DNA of 64,000 nucleotides from Moorena bouillonii PNG (GTDB taxonomy: Bacteria; Cyanobacteriota; Cyanobacteriia; Cyanobacteriales; Coleofasciculaceae): positions 3,525,131 to 3,589,130 of the forward strand of contig NZ_MKZS01000001.1 of NCBI RefSeq assembly GCF_001942495.1. The letters run 5' to 3'. This document shows positions 17,129 through 26,954 of the stretch, piece by piece. The position numbers and the translations under genes are program-made. The notes below the pieces were generated by a model that was not told the origin of the DNA, made no database searches, and saw only the letters and a program-made list of their open reading frames with translations. Position 1 is the stretch's first letter; every line of letters begins with the position of its first letter.

Positions 17129-20026
17129 CTAATAAATTACCCTTCCAGCACGAAATCCTTTAAGAGTCTGGGGCAAAAACGAACAAGCTAGGGTTTTAGA
17201 TTTTGGTAGATCGCAATCAAGACAATCGGGAGTAGAAGCTTTTACTCGTCGAGGAAACTTGACATGGAAGGTAGACCCCTTACCCACCTTACTCTCTACC
17301 GTAATCGTTCCTTGCATCAACTTGACTAAAGATTCTGTAATTGCCAGTCCTAAGCCGGTACCCGAGTATTTGCGAGTTGTGGTTTGATCAATTTGTTGGA
17401 ACTCCTCAAAAATATGCTCTAAGTTATCCTGGGCAATTCCAATTCCTGTATCCCTAACAGTGAGAATCAGCCAGTCGGTGGAAATTTCCTTGACTACCAC
17501 CTCTATCCTGCCAATTTCGGTAAACTTAATGGCATTGGAAACCAGATTGGCCAAAATCTGCCGCAGGCGGAGGCTATCATTGATTACCATGGGATTTTGT
17601 AAATTGGTTTGGATATATAACCCTAAATCCTTCTGATCGGCTAGGCAACGGAATTCATTGATGGTTTCTTTGATCAACCTGTCCAAATGCAAACTTTCCA
17701 AGGTTAACTCCAGACAAACTGCCTCAATTTTGGACAGGTCAATCATATCCTTGATTAGAGTCAGTAGATGTTGAGCATTATTCACAATGCGCTCGATTAT
17801 ATCTGCTTGTTGGTGGGTCAAGGATCCCTGACGCTGACGCAATAGCAGCTGAGAAAAGCCAATAATGGCATTCATGGGAGTCCGTAACTCATGGGATATC
17901 GTAGAAACAAACTGGGATTTCAATCGTGCTGCTTCCAACAATTGCAGGTTCTGTAGCTTGAGGGATGCATCTCTCCTTTCGAGTTCCCGATTCTGGCGAG
18001 CCAGCATAGTGTTCTGAAACTCTAAACGTGCTTCTTGCTCCTCTAAGGCTTCAATCATACGAGCATTATCAATGGCGATCGCGGCTTGTTCATTAATCAT
18101 GCGAGCATTATCAATTGCGATCGCAGCTTGTTCACCCACTGCTCCTAGCAGATTCCGACCTGATTGGTCTAATGCCTCTGGGTCTTCCCAATTGCCAATA
18201 GCTAGTACTCCCAAGCGTCCTGCTTGCACAGACTCAATCGCCACAGCGTAAATAGCTGTAGGTACTTCCTCTTCTGGATGCCGCGAATCCCAACCCTTGC
18301 GATGAATTAACTGAGATTTGCCAGTTAAAAAGACTTGAGATAGTAACCCTTGCTCAAGGGGCAAGATGTCTTCCCAGTGGAACTTTTGTGTATGAATTCC
18401 CTCGGTAACCCTTAAGACTTCAGGGTTACCGAGAGAATTATTGAGAATGATGAAACAAAATTCAACCCCAGCAATCGCTTTAACTACCTCCGATACGATC
18501 TCTTGCAACAGATTTGGAAGGTTAGTCAGCCGTTGATTGAGGAGATTAGTCAACTGGTGTAGGGTTCTCAATTGCTGTTGCTGTTCATTGAGAATCGTAA
18601 TTACCTGCCTGAGATCATCACTCGCCTGGTTTGCCTCTCGGTATAACCGCGAATTTTCAGTGGCTAGGGCAGCGCGACTAGCTAAATCCTCAGCCAACTT
18701 GACATCGAGCTCATTGTAGCGGCGACCTGAGTCACTCCTGACAAACCAAATTGAGCCCAAGATTTGTGAACCCATTCGTAAAGGTACACAAATGTAAGAC
18801 TTAATTTTCAATGCCTGTAACATCCTGAGATGGTCAGGATCCTCAGCAGCAGCACTTAGGAATTGATCAGAAACCTCAAAATAGGCATCCGTACAACCTG
18901 TACGTAAAACCTTGCCATTGCCATACTCTTCATCCCCCTGGGGAGGGTAGCAACGGTGCAGTTTCCAAATCAACTCCTCTTGCTCTGGGTTAACATGGGC
19001 AACCGCAAGACGCTGGTAAGACTCGGGAGTATCATAGCTATCAATTGGCGATACTACATCAATGGCACACCAATCAGCAAAGCGAGGGATTACCAGCTGC
19101 ACTAGATTGTCCAATGTAGTCTGGTAATCGAGGGAAGCTGAAAGTACAGCAGAAGCCTCCGCCAGAAATCGCTGGGATTGTTCTGCTCGCTTCTGCTGAG
19201 TAATATCAGTAATTACACCAGACATCCGGAATGGTACTCCTTGATCATTCAACTGGGCTTTGCCACGAGCAGTACAGTAGCGATCTTCTCCAAAAGCAAA
19301 GGGTAGGTGAAATTCTACATCCAGTTCAAGATAATCTTGTTGGTAACTAGCTACCGCCTTAGTAACTTTGAGTAGATCTGAGGAATTTAGTAACTTAAAT
19401 AACAGATCAGGAGAAAAGTTATGGTGGTACTTCCCTATCTGTTCAGCCGACAAGCCAGTAATTTCATAGAAGCGGTCATTACAATACAGTTGTTTAGTGA
19501 TCAGGTTCCAGTCCCAGATCCCGTCATTGGAACCTTCTAGCACCAAGCGGTAGCGTTCTTCGCTTTCTTTGAGCCGCTGATGAGCTATGAGCGCTTCCCG
19601 TTCTGCGCGGTAGAGGCGAACCGCATTAGAGATACTACGTAAAAGCTTTTCGGGTGAGATTTGGCTTTTGGTCAGATAGTCCGATGCTCCAGATTTGATC
19701 AGCTCAACCGCAATTTGCTCGTTAATTTGCTCGTTCCCCTGGTTACTCAAAACAATCACAGGCACTTCAATGCCAGCATCACGGATTTGTTGAACCAGAG
19801 TCAATCCGTCGCCATCCGGTAAGTTATAGTCCAATAGAATGCAGTCCAAACTCGGTTGGGTAAGGGTAGAGTTGGCGCAGCGTGATGCGATGATCGACAA
19901 GGCGCTTTTGCTGTCAACTGCAACAGCTATTTTTACGGGTATACCCCCTCTGTTAAGAGCTTTAATGATGGCTTTGCAGTTAACTTGATCATCCTCTACG
20001 ATAAGTAGTCTGATAATCTCGTCCAT
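17129..20026 (-). CDS. Hybrid sensor kinase: receiver-PAS-GAF-GAF-histidine kinase
   Basis: 965 residues, no membrane helix. Order: receiver domain (about 5-135; LDCILLDYNLPDGDG with the phospho-accepting Asp, and K of YLTKSQ), PAS (about 150-285; NDGIWDWN, then VITDITQQKR), GAF (about 300-470), second GAF (about 505-665), a coiled coil, then HisKA (TISHELRTPMNAIIGFSQLL, about 711-730) and ATPase (LVSNAIKFTE; DTGIGI; GTGLGLAI). The N-terminal receiver means it takes phosphoryl groups from, or is tuned by, another kinase. Oddity: the segment NEQAAIAIDNARMI is duplicated back to back at the end of the second GAF domain (DNA about 18050-18140), an in-frame tandem duplication. Start ATG at 20026. 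Confidence 0.92.
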   Translation of the reverse strand: MDEIIRLLIVEDDQVNCKAIIKALNRGGIPVKIAVAVDSKSALSIIASRCANSTLTQPSLDCILLDYNLPDGDGLTLVQQIRDAGIEVPVIVLSNQGNEQINEQIAVELIKSGASDYLTKSQISPEKLLRSISNAVRLYRAEREALIAHQRLKESEERYRLVLEGSNDGIWDWNLITKQLYCNDRFYEITGLSAEQIGKYHHNFSPDLLFKLLNSSDLLKVTKAVASYQQDYLELDVEFHLPFAFGEDRYCTARGKAQLNDQGVPFRMSGVITDITQQKRAEQSQRFLAEASAVLSASLDYQTTLDNLVQLVIPRFADWCAIDVVSPIDSYDTPESYQRLAVAHVNPEQEELIWKLHRCYPPQGDEEYGNGKVLRTGCTDAYFEVSDQFLSAAAEDPDHLRMLQALKIKSYICVPLRMGSQILGSIWFVRSDSGRRYNELDVKLAEDLASRAALATENSRLYREANQASDDLRQVITILNEQQQQLRTLHQLTNLLNQRLTNLPNLLQEIVSEVVKAIAGVEFCFIILNNSLGNPEVLRVTEGIHTQKFHWEDILPLEQGLLSQVFLTGKSQLIHRKGWDSRHPEEEVPTAIYAVAIESVQAGRLGVLAIGNWEDPEALDQSGRNLLGAVGEQAAIAIDNARMINEQAAIAIDNARMIEALEEQEARLEFQNTMLARQNRELERRDASLKLQNLQLLEAARLKSQFVSTISHELRTPMNAIIGFSQLLLRQRQGSLTHQQADIIERIVNNAQHLLTLIKDMIDLSKIEAVCLELTLESLHLDRLIKETINEFRCLADQKDLGLYIQTNLQNPMVINDSLRLRQILANLVSNAIKFTEIGRIEVVVKEISTDWLILTVRDTGIGIAQDNLEHIFEEFQQIDQTTTRKYSGTGLGLAITESLVKLMQGTITVESKVGKGSTFHVKFPRRVKASTPDCLDCDLPKSKTLACSFLPQTLKGFRAGRVIY

Positions 20027-21234
20027 GATTTAGCGGTTGAGCTGTTGTGATTGATTATTGGCTAATGATTAGTGGATAGTTGGTAGTAACAGTTCTTGAC
20101 TGACAACCGACACCTGAAGATGCTAATTAATTATATTTAGCCGACTATATTGATTCAGTTTAGGTATTCCCCAAATTTAGTCAACCATTAGGACTTGACA
20201 ATGTCTCCACGTCGCTTTAAATTGTAGGCTTCTACCTTACCTCCGTACTAGTCAGAGGGCTTCAGTAAAAATACTGATCTGACTAGGTAGAGGAAATCCC
20301 AAGGTTGTTTAGTATCACCAGAACATCTGACTAGTCGATGATAATCGACTACCCATGAGTATACTTGTCTAAAAACTGCCTTGATTAGTAATTTCACTGA
20401 CCTAGGGGATGAAGCAATCCGATTGCAATGAATCAATGCTAATTTTCCAATGGTATTTCCTGAGAAACAAACTCCCTGAGATAGATTTTTTATGGGGTTT
20501 TACCGCCTATTCTATCCTGCTGTTGGATCACGGTTCGTAGGATGCTCTGCAGATGACCATAAAGAGTAGGATTTATGGGAATTAGTCATTTTCTGCTGGT
20601 GAGGCTACCGCGCGTTACTTAATAAGCGCATTTGATCCGCCTGTGGGCCATGCTAAGCAAATGGCTACGCTACGTGATAGGTGCGCTTTCAGCTGTTTGT
20701 GCGCTTCTCTTGGTGCGCGTTCCCTTGGCGAGGAAACCTCGCGCCTTGTCGCACCGCTTCTGCATTAAGAATCAAATTCCCGGGTCGGTGCGCCTTTCGG
20801 CAAAGCCGACCCGGGGCGCGAACGGGCGCGCACCTGTTGAGAATTTCCTCTAACCGTTGGAATGGGAAATCGTGCCAACCCCTATGACAAGTGGTTTTGG
20901 CACCACTAACCCCTTATACTCATAAAGTGTAAAGATTATAATAAGTAACTACCCATAGGTGCGCTCTTACTTGGCGAATTAAATTCGCCACGGGTCGCAC
21001 CTCCTGTAACTTCTCAAGAACTTTATATCTGATACCGTAATAGTTTTTGACAAATGCTTTCATTCCAGCTAACTTTAAGTGATCGTTGCCAAGAGATGCT
21101 CTTTTGGAAACTCTATCCCAAACTCATAAATATCTACAACTACCAATAGGTGGAGATAATGAGGATTTTTACCAAAACTTTACAAAGTTACTCTAAAAAT
21201 CAATAAACTATAAATCTCACCCCCCTAGACGTTA
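20027..21234. repeat. 1.2-kb gene-free stretch with GC-rich palindromes
   Basis: No convincing gene; frames of 60-75 codons here have repeat-like composition. From about 20590 to 20840 the sequence is full of GTGCGC words and has a 10-bp perfect hairpin CCCGGGTCGG (20079 counted from 20000; that is 20779-20788) / CCGACCCGGG (20806-20815). A well-preserved copy of the GGCGAATT palindrome is at 20957-21002. The last 200 bases are AT-rich and lie before the NarL-type regulator, so the regulator promoter is probably there. Confidence 0.7.
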
Positions 21235-21969
21235 ATGATGGGTAAAATTCGTGTGGCTCTCATTGAAGACCATGATCTGACTCGGATGGGTCTGCGAACA
21301 GCCCTCCAACAAAACGGTGAAATTGAATTGGTGGGCGAAGCAGCCAATGCTACTGAAGGACTAAAGTTACTCGCGGAATCTAGACCAGATATCGGAATTG
21401 TCGATATTGGTCTTCCTGACATGGATGGAACTGAATTAACTAGACAATTCAAAGAGTTTCAAGCTAAACAGGATGATTCTAAACAGGATGATTTCCCCAC
21501 CAAGATTATGGTACTGACCTTGCAGGATGATCAAGAAGCTGTACTAGCAGCTTTCGCTGCTGGAGCTGACTCTTACTGCATGAAAAATATAACTTTTGAT
21601 CAATTGGTAGAAGCTCTGAAAGTGACCTATGAAGGTAATGCTTGGATTGATCCAGCCATTGCCAGGATTGTACTTGAGCAGATCAAACCAAGTAAACATA
21701 CTCAGCCTGCTGACGCTAGTGAAACGATCGCTATCCATGCTGCTCCCAATGAATACAATCAAATGATTGAAGCTTATCCTTTAACGGAAAGGGAATTAGA
21801 GGTTTTGCAGTTGATTGTAGAAGGTTGCAGCAATGCTGTGATTGCAGAAAGGTTATATATCACTGTGGGAACTGTCAAAACTCATGTCCGAAATATCTTG
21901 AATAAACTCTGTGCGGATGACCGTACCCAAGCAGCTGTCCGTGCCCTCCGCTCTGGCTTAGTTATTTGA
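21235..21969 (+). CDS. NarL/FixJ-type response regulator
   Basis: 244 residues. Receiver domain (about 3-130): VALIEDHDLTRMGLRTAL with the acidic pair, phospho-Asp in GIVDIGLPDMDG, T of VLTLQDD and K of YCMKNI. LuxR-type helix-turn-helix at the C-terminus (LTERELEVLQLIVEGCSNAV, then TVGTVKTHVRNIL, about 182-230). It would bind DNA after phosphorylation. It faces away from the hybrid kinase at 17129-20026 across 1.2 kb, and pairing with it is possible but unproven. Small oddity: a 15-base direct duplication encodes KQDDSKQDD inside the receiver, lengthening a loop. Confidence 0.93.
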   Translation: MMGKIRVALIEDHDLTRMGLRTALQQNGEIELVGEAANATEGLKLLAESRPDIGIVDIGLPDMDGTELTRQFKEFQAKQDDSKQDDFPTKIMVLTLQDDQEAVLAAFAAGADSYCMKNITFDQLVEALKVTYEGNAWIDPAIARIVLEQIKPSKHTQPADASETIAIHAAPNEYNQMIEAYPLTERELEVLQLIVEGCSNAVIAERLYITVGTVKTHVRNILNKLCADDRTQAAVRALRSGLVI

Positions 21970-22523
21970 GATTATACCATAGAGTAACCTTTGACAGTTA
22001 TAAGGTTAGTTGGTTGAAGGTTGTTCGCGTAGCGTGGCCAATAGGCCAAGGTTGAAGGTTGAAGGTTGAAGGTTGTTCGCGTAGCGTGGCCAATAGGCCA
22101 AGGTTGAAGGTTAGTTGGTTGAAGGTTAGTTGGTTGAAGGTTATTAGGTTGAAGGTTAGTTGGTTGAAGGTTATTAGGTTGTTCGCCCTAGGGGTCCGGT
22201 GTAGGGTAGGTTGAACATTAGAGCCTTAACAACTCAAAGCCGGATGTATAATTTGCAACCTATAACTGGCAAGCTGTAACCTTCAACCTACCCTACGGGA
22301 ACGCCAAAGGCGAACAACCTTGGCCTTTCGGCCACCCGTGCGCGTTCAACCTGTAACCTTCAACCTGTAACCTTCAACCTGTAACCTTCAACCTGTAACC
22401 TTCAACCTGTAACCTTCAACCTGTAACCTTCAACCTGTAACCTTCAACCTGTAACCTTCAACCTGTAACCTTCAACCAACCTTAAACCTTCAACCAACCT
22501 TAAACCTTCAACCCAAATGACTA
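21970..22523. repeat. Dense tandem repeats, including a 14-mer array
   Basis: Alternating GGTTGAA heptamers and GTTCGCGTAGCGTGGCCAAT units (22020-22110 and on) are followed by nine head-to-tail copies of the 14-mer TTCAACCTGTAACC (about 22345-22474). The two halves are roughly reverse complements of each other (GGTTGAAGGTT versus AACCTTCAACC), so the whole block could fold into a long imperfect hairpin between the convergent regulator and caspase-like genes. No gene. Confidence 0.85.
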
Positions 22524-24449
22524 TCAAGGTCTACCTTGCTGCCATCTAGCGATCGCTTCTTGGGCAGCCCCATAGTAAGGGGTATCTTTTGGGACTAATT
22601 TTGCTGTGTTAATTGCGGAGAGAAACTTGCCTCGCGAGGCACGGGACTTAGCAATACCATAAATCTTATCGCTAGCTTGAGCAATTAACGCTTGTGCTGT
22701 GGCATACTTCGGTTGACCCGGTGGAATCTTACGCAGGGTTGCGATCGCACGATTATAACTAGACGCTTGATTACGTTGGACTTGTTTGATGGCTGTTTGG
22801 ATAGTCTGTTGATTCTGAGACTTCTGTTGGGCGAGAATCTGCCACTGTTTAATGGCATCGTTAGCCAAAGCATAAACAGAAGGGTTATCTTCAGGAACTA
22901 GCTGGGCAGCTGCGATCGCTCCTTCAAAATCACTTTTTTTTGCCCGTTTCGTGGCTAGAGCCAAAATTGACTGACTCCAACGAGTGATATATTTTTGTGT
23001 CTGCTCATAAAGAGGATCCCCAGGTTTTACCTGACGGGCAATTGCGATCGCATCGCTATACACAGATGCCTGTTTCGGTTCAACTAATTGTCTTGCCTGG
23101 TCCAAAGCTGCTTGATTCGCCTTGATCAGACTCGGTTCCAGGGATTTCTGTGGTTTAGTTTCCAGGGGTTTACTCTTAGAATTTGGCAAGGGAGCTGGAG
23201 TTGCCTGGGATTTTGACGCTGTAGGCAATGTTACTGGGGAATTCCTGACCTGATTAGTCTCTGGTACTGTGGTAGTTAATCTGGTAGTCTCTGTGTTTTT
23301 GATAACCTGCTGAGTAATCAAGCCTTCCTGGTTACGGACAACAGTTAAGCTCACTAGTCCTAACAACAAAGCTATACCACTACCCCAAAACAACCATTCT
23401 CGCCATGAGGATAACTCTTCTGTATCAGTTTGAGGCTGACTGTCTGAATAAGAAACTAAAGCTACTGAGTCAGATAAGGTTTGGTTTGAGCTGTCAGTGT
23501 TAGTGGGTGAATAACTATTCGGGTTTTGCGTTACCACCGATAAAGGTTTTTTTGTAAATTCACTCTCAAGGTGCGCGCCTCCAAGGCCGGGGAACCCCGC
23601 CTTGGGTGGCACCTCAAGATTATTGCCATCTTCCGAAAAAACGACCTTAGTAGCTTTTGAGTCAGTGATCGGGTCAGCCCATTGATTTTCTGGTGGTGAG
23701 CTTGCCCCTTCAGGCCAAATGTGTTGTTGTCGATACTCCTGTAAAGGAATCACCGTAAGAGGAATCTGAACTGGTCGCCAATGGTGTTGGCTCAACTCCG
23801 GTAAGCGCTCCCTGAGATACTCTTCAAGATTCTCAAGGGTAATGTCAGTATGATAGTAACGCAGTGCTTCTAGAAGTGCTGAGGTGAATAAGCCATTCCC
23901 TAGAGCCGAAGCTTCGTGAGAAAACTGGTTGAGTTGACTAGAAAGTATCAGGGAAATACCCATTTGGTAGGCTAATTCCACTGTTTCAGCACCAACCGGT
24001 TCACCAGATGGCATTCCCGGTGATCGGTTTATGTCTAACAATACCAGGATTTTATTGCTCCCCATAGTCTTGAGAGAGGAAAACAGGCATTCTATTGGTA
24101 TACCTGTTCCTGGAATGTCATCTGGGTTGCCATCAATCGGCATGAGGTAGTCAACGTTATCCCAACTGACCCCGCAGCCACTGAACAAGAACCAACGCCA
24201 ACTTTCTCGGGAAGCTGGACTCTGGCGAATCCTGTCGAGACATCTTAAAATATTTTCTCGGTTGGGGTAGGTTAAAACATCATCAATCGGTGGTGAAGTA
24301 TCAGTTAATAAAAGAAACTCACTGGGTTGCAGATGAGCTTGCTCTACAAAAAAACCTTGTAGTCTTTGAGCATCTGCTTGACCATAGTTTAGAGGTTGTA
24401 AGAACTGATAGTGGTTGATGCCAATTGCTATACCAGCGTAATTTGCCAT
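22524..24449 (-). CDS. Caspase-fold (peptidase C14-like) membrane protein lacking catalytic residues
   Basis: 641 residues. The N-terminal about 230 residues form a caspase p20-like domain (YAGIAIGINHYQFLQPLNYG, then RWFLFSGCGVSWDNVDYLMP and KILVLLDINRS). In active orthocaspases the His lies in a SGHG motif and the Cys in a DxCxS motif; here they read SGCG and DINRS, so both catalytic residues are missing. A Pro/Ser/Asn linker follows, then one helix (about 351-372), then a Pro/Lys-rich linker and about 200 residues of helical repeats with the pattern A-x3-IP-x4-P-x-Y-x2-A and a closing W. The same repeats occur in the 761-residue protein at 43042. Residues about 278-295 are encoded by a dispersed palindrome (23565-23618). 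Probably a binding or scaffold protein, not a protease. Confidence 0.8.
   Translation of the reverse strand: MANYAGIAIGINHYQFLQPLNYGQADAQRLQGFFVEQAHLQPSEFLLLTDTSPPIDDVLTYPNRENILRCLDRIRQSPASRESWRWFLFSGCGVSWDNVDYLMPIDGNPDDIPGTGIPIECLFSSLKTMGSNKILVLLDINRSPGMPSGEPVGAETVELAYQMGISLILSSQLNQFSHEASALGNGLFTSALLEALRYYHTDITLENLEEYLRERLPELSQHHWRPVQIPLTVIPLQEYRQQHIWPEGASSPPENQWADPITDSKATKVVFSEDGNNLEVPPKAGFPGLGGAHLESEFTKKPLSVVTQNPNSYSPTNTDSSNQTLSDSVALVSYSDSQPQTDTEELSSWREWLFWGSGIALLLGLVSLTVVRNQEGLITQQVIKNTETTRLTTTVPETNQVRNSPVTLPTASKSQATPAPLPNSKSKPLETKPQKSLEPSLIKANQAALDQARQLVEPKQASVYSDAIAIARQVKPGDPLYEQTQKYITRWSQSILALATKRAKKSDFEGAIAAAQLVPEDNPSVYALANDAIKQWQILAQQKSQNQQTIQTAIKQVQRNQASSYNRAIATLRKIPPGQPKYATAQALIAQASDKIYGIAKSRASRGKFLSAINTAKLVPKDTPYYGAAQEAIARWQQGRP
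23565..23618. repeat. Palindromic repeat in frame inside the caspase-like gene
   Basis: 54 bases with arms CTCAAGGTGCGCGCC and GGTGGCACCTCAAG around CCAAGGCCGGGG / CCCCGCCTTGG. The outer CTTGAGGTGCC motif matches the dispersed elements at 1791-1845 and 33683-33732. It adds 18 codons to the linker between the caspase-like domain and the membrane helix without breaking the frame. Confidence 0.75.
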
Positions 24450-24738
24450 TTACCCCATACCCTAGCGGCTGAAACTCGTAAATTTTATACCTAATTTTAG
24501 GTATGCCTAAATTTCTTACTATTGCTGTAGTTTCCCCTTACAGGCAAATTCTAATTTAACCCTGTTTAGCTTAACCTAACGGCTTAGCTTTATTTATTAA
24601 TTAATTAATTATAACACTATCGAACCTAGTCCACCTTTCAAGGCTCTCGAAGTACTTTCTGTCAATCTAGTGGATGTAAAGATTTTCCTTCATGATAAGA
24701 ATTGACCTTTTTTCAGCCTAATCAGAGGATACAAGACT

Positions 24739-25281
24739 ATGTTATCCAAAGTAATCCGGCTATTGGTGTTACCCGGCTTAGTAGGGGTTAGTTGGTTGAC
24801 GACAGTTGCCATTGTTCCCCAAAGCGCCGAAGCCAAGACAGCCCGTATTAATGTTACCCTGAATCGTGAGCCTGATGAAACTTACCAAGGCTTTATGCGC
24901 CGTGCTGAAGTAGTTGCTAGAGCAGCAGCTCAACGCAGCTTCGATAGTGATATTTTGACTACAAAGGTAGCGATTACTATTCTAGGGCAAAATCAAGGAG
25001 AAATTGCCCCAGTCTTGTTGTTAGAAGTCAGCCGTCCATCCTGGCAAAGACGACCGGATGCCAAGTATTGGGCAACTTATTTTCCCAATACCCAGTTCCT
25101 ACTGCGAGTTGAGGAACCTGATTTTTCCCCTCAAAGTCAACCACAGTCACTGGAACCAGCTTCCCCAAGTCCTCAGGAACCACCAGCCAACAACCAGGCT
25201 CCTGAGCCGCCAGCCAACAACCAGGCTCCTGAGTCATCATCACCTGACAACGAGATAGAAGACCGAGATACAAGACAATAA
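24739..25281 (+). CDS. Secreted protein with proline-rich tail
   Basis: 180 residues with a signal peptide (hydrophobic core LLVLPGLVGVSWLTTVAIV, probable cut after SAEA near residue 31). The middle part (about 33-130) has an even mix of polar residues, RAEVVARAAAQRSFDSDI and APVLLLEVSR, and looks like a compact domain seen in cyanobacterial hypothetical proteins. The tail (about 132-180) is Pro/Ser/Asn/Glu-rich, with PPANNQAPE repeated twice from a 24-base direct duplication (about 25180-25227). I do not recognise a function. Start ATG at 24739. Confidence 0.75.
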   Translation: MLSKVIRLLVLPGLVGVSWLTTVAIVPQSAEAKTARINVTLNREPDETYQGFMRRAEVVARAAAQRSFDSDILTTKVAITILGQNQGEIAPVLLLEVSRPSWQRRPDAKYWATYFPNTQFLLRVEEPDFSPQSQPQSLEPASPSPQEPPANNQAPEPPANNQAPESSSPDNEIEDRDTRQ

Positions 25282-25325
25282 AATAAGATAGAAAAGCTGT
25301 CTAACAAATTAAATAATTTATACTT

Positions 25326-25496
25326 ATGGCTGTTCCTAAGAAGAAAACCTCAAAATCCAAACGGGATAAACGTAAAGCTAACTGGAAGCGCAAAGCGCAT
25401 CTGGAAGCACAAAAAGCCCTCTCTCTCGGTAAAGCAGTCCTGAGTGGGCGTTCTAGCTTTGTTTATCCAACACAGGAAGAAGAAGACGAAGAGTAG
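25326..25496 (+). CDS. rpmF: 50S ribosomal protein L32
   Basis: 56 residues, below the usual reporting size. It begins [20 protein letters not shown], continues [20 protein letters not shown], and ends with an acidic tail (EEEDEE). The [11 protein letters not shown] start and the RKANWKRKA segment are the L32 signature in cyanobacteria and plastids. L32 is a small protein of the large ribosomal subunit near the peptide exit region. The zinc-binding cysteines found in some L32 proteins are absent, as is usual in cyanobacteria. Start ATG at 25326, 44 bases after the secreted-protein gene. Confidence 0.95.
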   Translation: MAVPKKKTSKSKRDKRKANWKRKAHLEAQKALSLGKAVLSGRSSFVYPTQEEEDEE

Positions 25497-26111
25497 GTTT
25501 ACTACTCCCCACCGGGCTTCGGACGGCGTATCGCTTTTTCCCCATGGTTCCGGTGGGTTAGGTATCACGAAGACAAAGCGCTATACACCCTGTTGCCCTA
25601 ACACCTCTGAGACTTTCGAGTCTCCAAGCTACTTACCTAGCTTAATAGATCTGAAGCTAATACTGAAGCTAGGCGTGATAGTCCTCACTTATCAAGGAGT
25701 GCTGTCTTCTGAGCGCCGTTAATAAATTTTCAAAATTTTCTAGCCTCATTATCAGTATCCTGGTCAGTATATACCAGGTAAAGTCAAACCCCCAACCCCT
25801 ACCGGACAACTATCTGATGTCACGGGTTGCTGGGGATTGAACTGGCATATCTAAACTTGATTTCTGTTCGTTAACTTTTGGTGGTTAACAATTAACAGAA
25901 AATCATGATTCGGGCTGTGGCAATTAGATGTACCACAGCTTAATACCATTGAGTTGAGTTTTAAGTAAGTGCCAGACAATTTACCCAAAATTTTTAAGGG
26001 TTAATTGTTAGATTTTGCAAGTCAATTTTGCAAGTCAATTTTGCAACTCAATTTTTCATCTCAATGGTCAGTAACCAATCATAATTTAGTAACTCCAGCA
26101 AGAATTGCCCA
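25497..26111. other. Gene-free stretch with an inverted repeat after rpmF
   Basis: Just after the rpmF stop, CCCACCGG (about 25508) and CCGGTGGG (about 25550) form an 8-bp inverted pair that may be a terminator or a worn insertion-sequence end. Further on, TCAATTTTGCAAGTCAATTTTGCAA repeats lie near 26020-26050. No gene seen. Confidence 0.5.
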
Positions 26112-26954
26112 ATGATAAGAAAAATTTTAATATCTGTAGCTGGTCGGGGACTGTGTGAAGAAATGTTCAACATGTTGGCCGAAATTCCTGCCATACAACA
26201 GGCATCGGTCACAGTCCTACATGTAGTGCCTCCTCAAGTCACAGCAGAAGCCATGTCAGCTAAGTTAGAAGAGGGGGGTAAAATTTTAGCAGATGCGGTC
26301 AAGTCGTTAAAGGTTGACCCCAGCAAAATCACTCCCAGACTGAAACAAGGAGACCCTAAAAATATCGTTACCCAAGTGGCAGACGAAGAAGAAACCGACC
26401 TGATTATTATGGGTTCGAGAGGACTAACTCGCCTAGAAGCGATTTTAGAAAACTCCGTTAGCCAATATGTCTTCCAATTGTCCTCCCGCCCAATGTTGTT
26501 GGTCAAAGACGATGTCTACGTCAAACAAATCAGACGGGTTATGGTCGCAATGGATAAATCTGATGCTGCTCAAAATTCCTTCGAGTTGGCTCTATCCCTA
26601 GTGCGAGATATGAAGAATGCTCAACTATATCTAGCTCGTGTCATCCCCGAAGCCAAACCTGACCAACTGATGAGCAATGCAGAAGCAGACCCAGTTCTGG
26701 CAGACGCAGCAGCAAAAGCCAAAAGGCTAGGTGTTTCTTACCGTTGTGTTCTAAGTGGCGGTAAGGCCGGACCAGGAATCTGCGAGTTAGCAGAGGACAA
26801 GAACATCGACTTGCTGATTCTCGGTTCTCCTGACCGTCGCCCTTCTATCGCCAAGAGTTTAGTAGATTTAGATCGATTACTGGGGAATTCTTTATCAGAC
26901 TACGTCAGAGTCAAAGCCAATTGCCCAGTGTTGTTATCACGCACAACTACTTGA
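26112..26954 (+). CDS. Tandem universal stress protein (UspA)
   Basis: 280 residues with two Usp domains. Domain 1 (about 1-135) ends with the ATP-binding pattern MGSRGLTRLEAILENSVSQY (GxxGx9GS-like), followed by RPMLLVKD. Domain 2 (about 139-280) has VMVAMDKSDAAQNSFELAL and LGSPDRRPS with CPVLLS at the end. Two-domain Usp proteins bind nucleotides and act in stress adaptation; the exact role here is not known. Domain 2 has a weaker nucleotide-binding stretch than domain 1. Start ATG at 26112. Confidence 0.92.
   Translation: MIRKILISVAGRGLCEEMFNMLAEIPAIQQASVTVLHVVPPQVTAEAMSAKLEEGGKILADAVKSLKVDPSKITPRLKQGDPKNIVTQVADEEETDLIIMGSRGLTRLEAILENSVSQYVFQLSSRPMLLVKDDVYVKQIRRVMVAMDKSDAAQNSFELALSLVRDMKNAQLYLARVIPEAKPDQLMSNAEADPVLADAAAKAKRLGVSYRCVLSGGKAGPGICELAEDKNIDLLILGSPDRRPSIAKSLVDLDRLLGNSLSDYVRVKANCPVLLSRTTT

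Noticed and set aside
20632-20887. Two overlapping plus-strand frames of about 70 codons
   Set aside because: Made of GTGCGC-type repeats and a GC-rich hairpin; no start signal.
22020-22110. Possible CRISPR array from regular repeats
   Set aside because: Units are directly tandem without unique spacers of constant length, and no cas gene is present.
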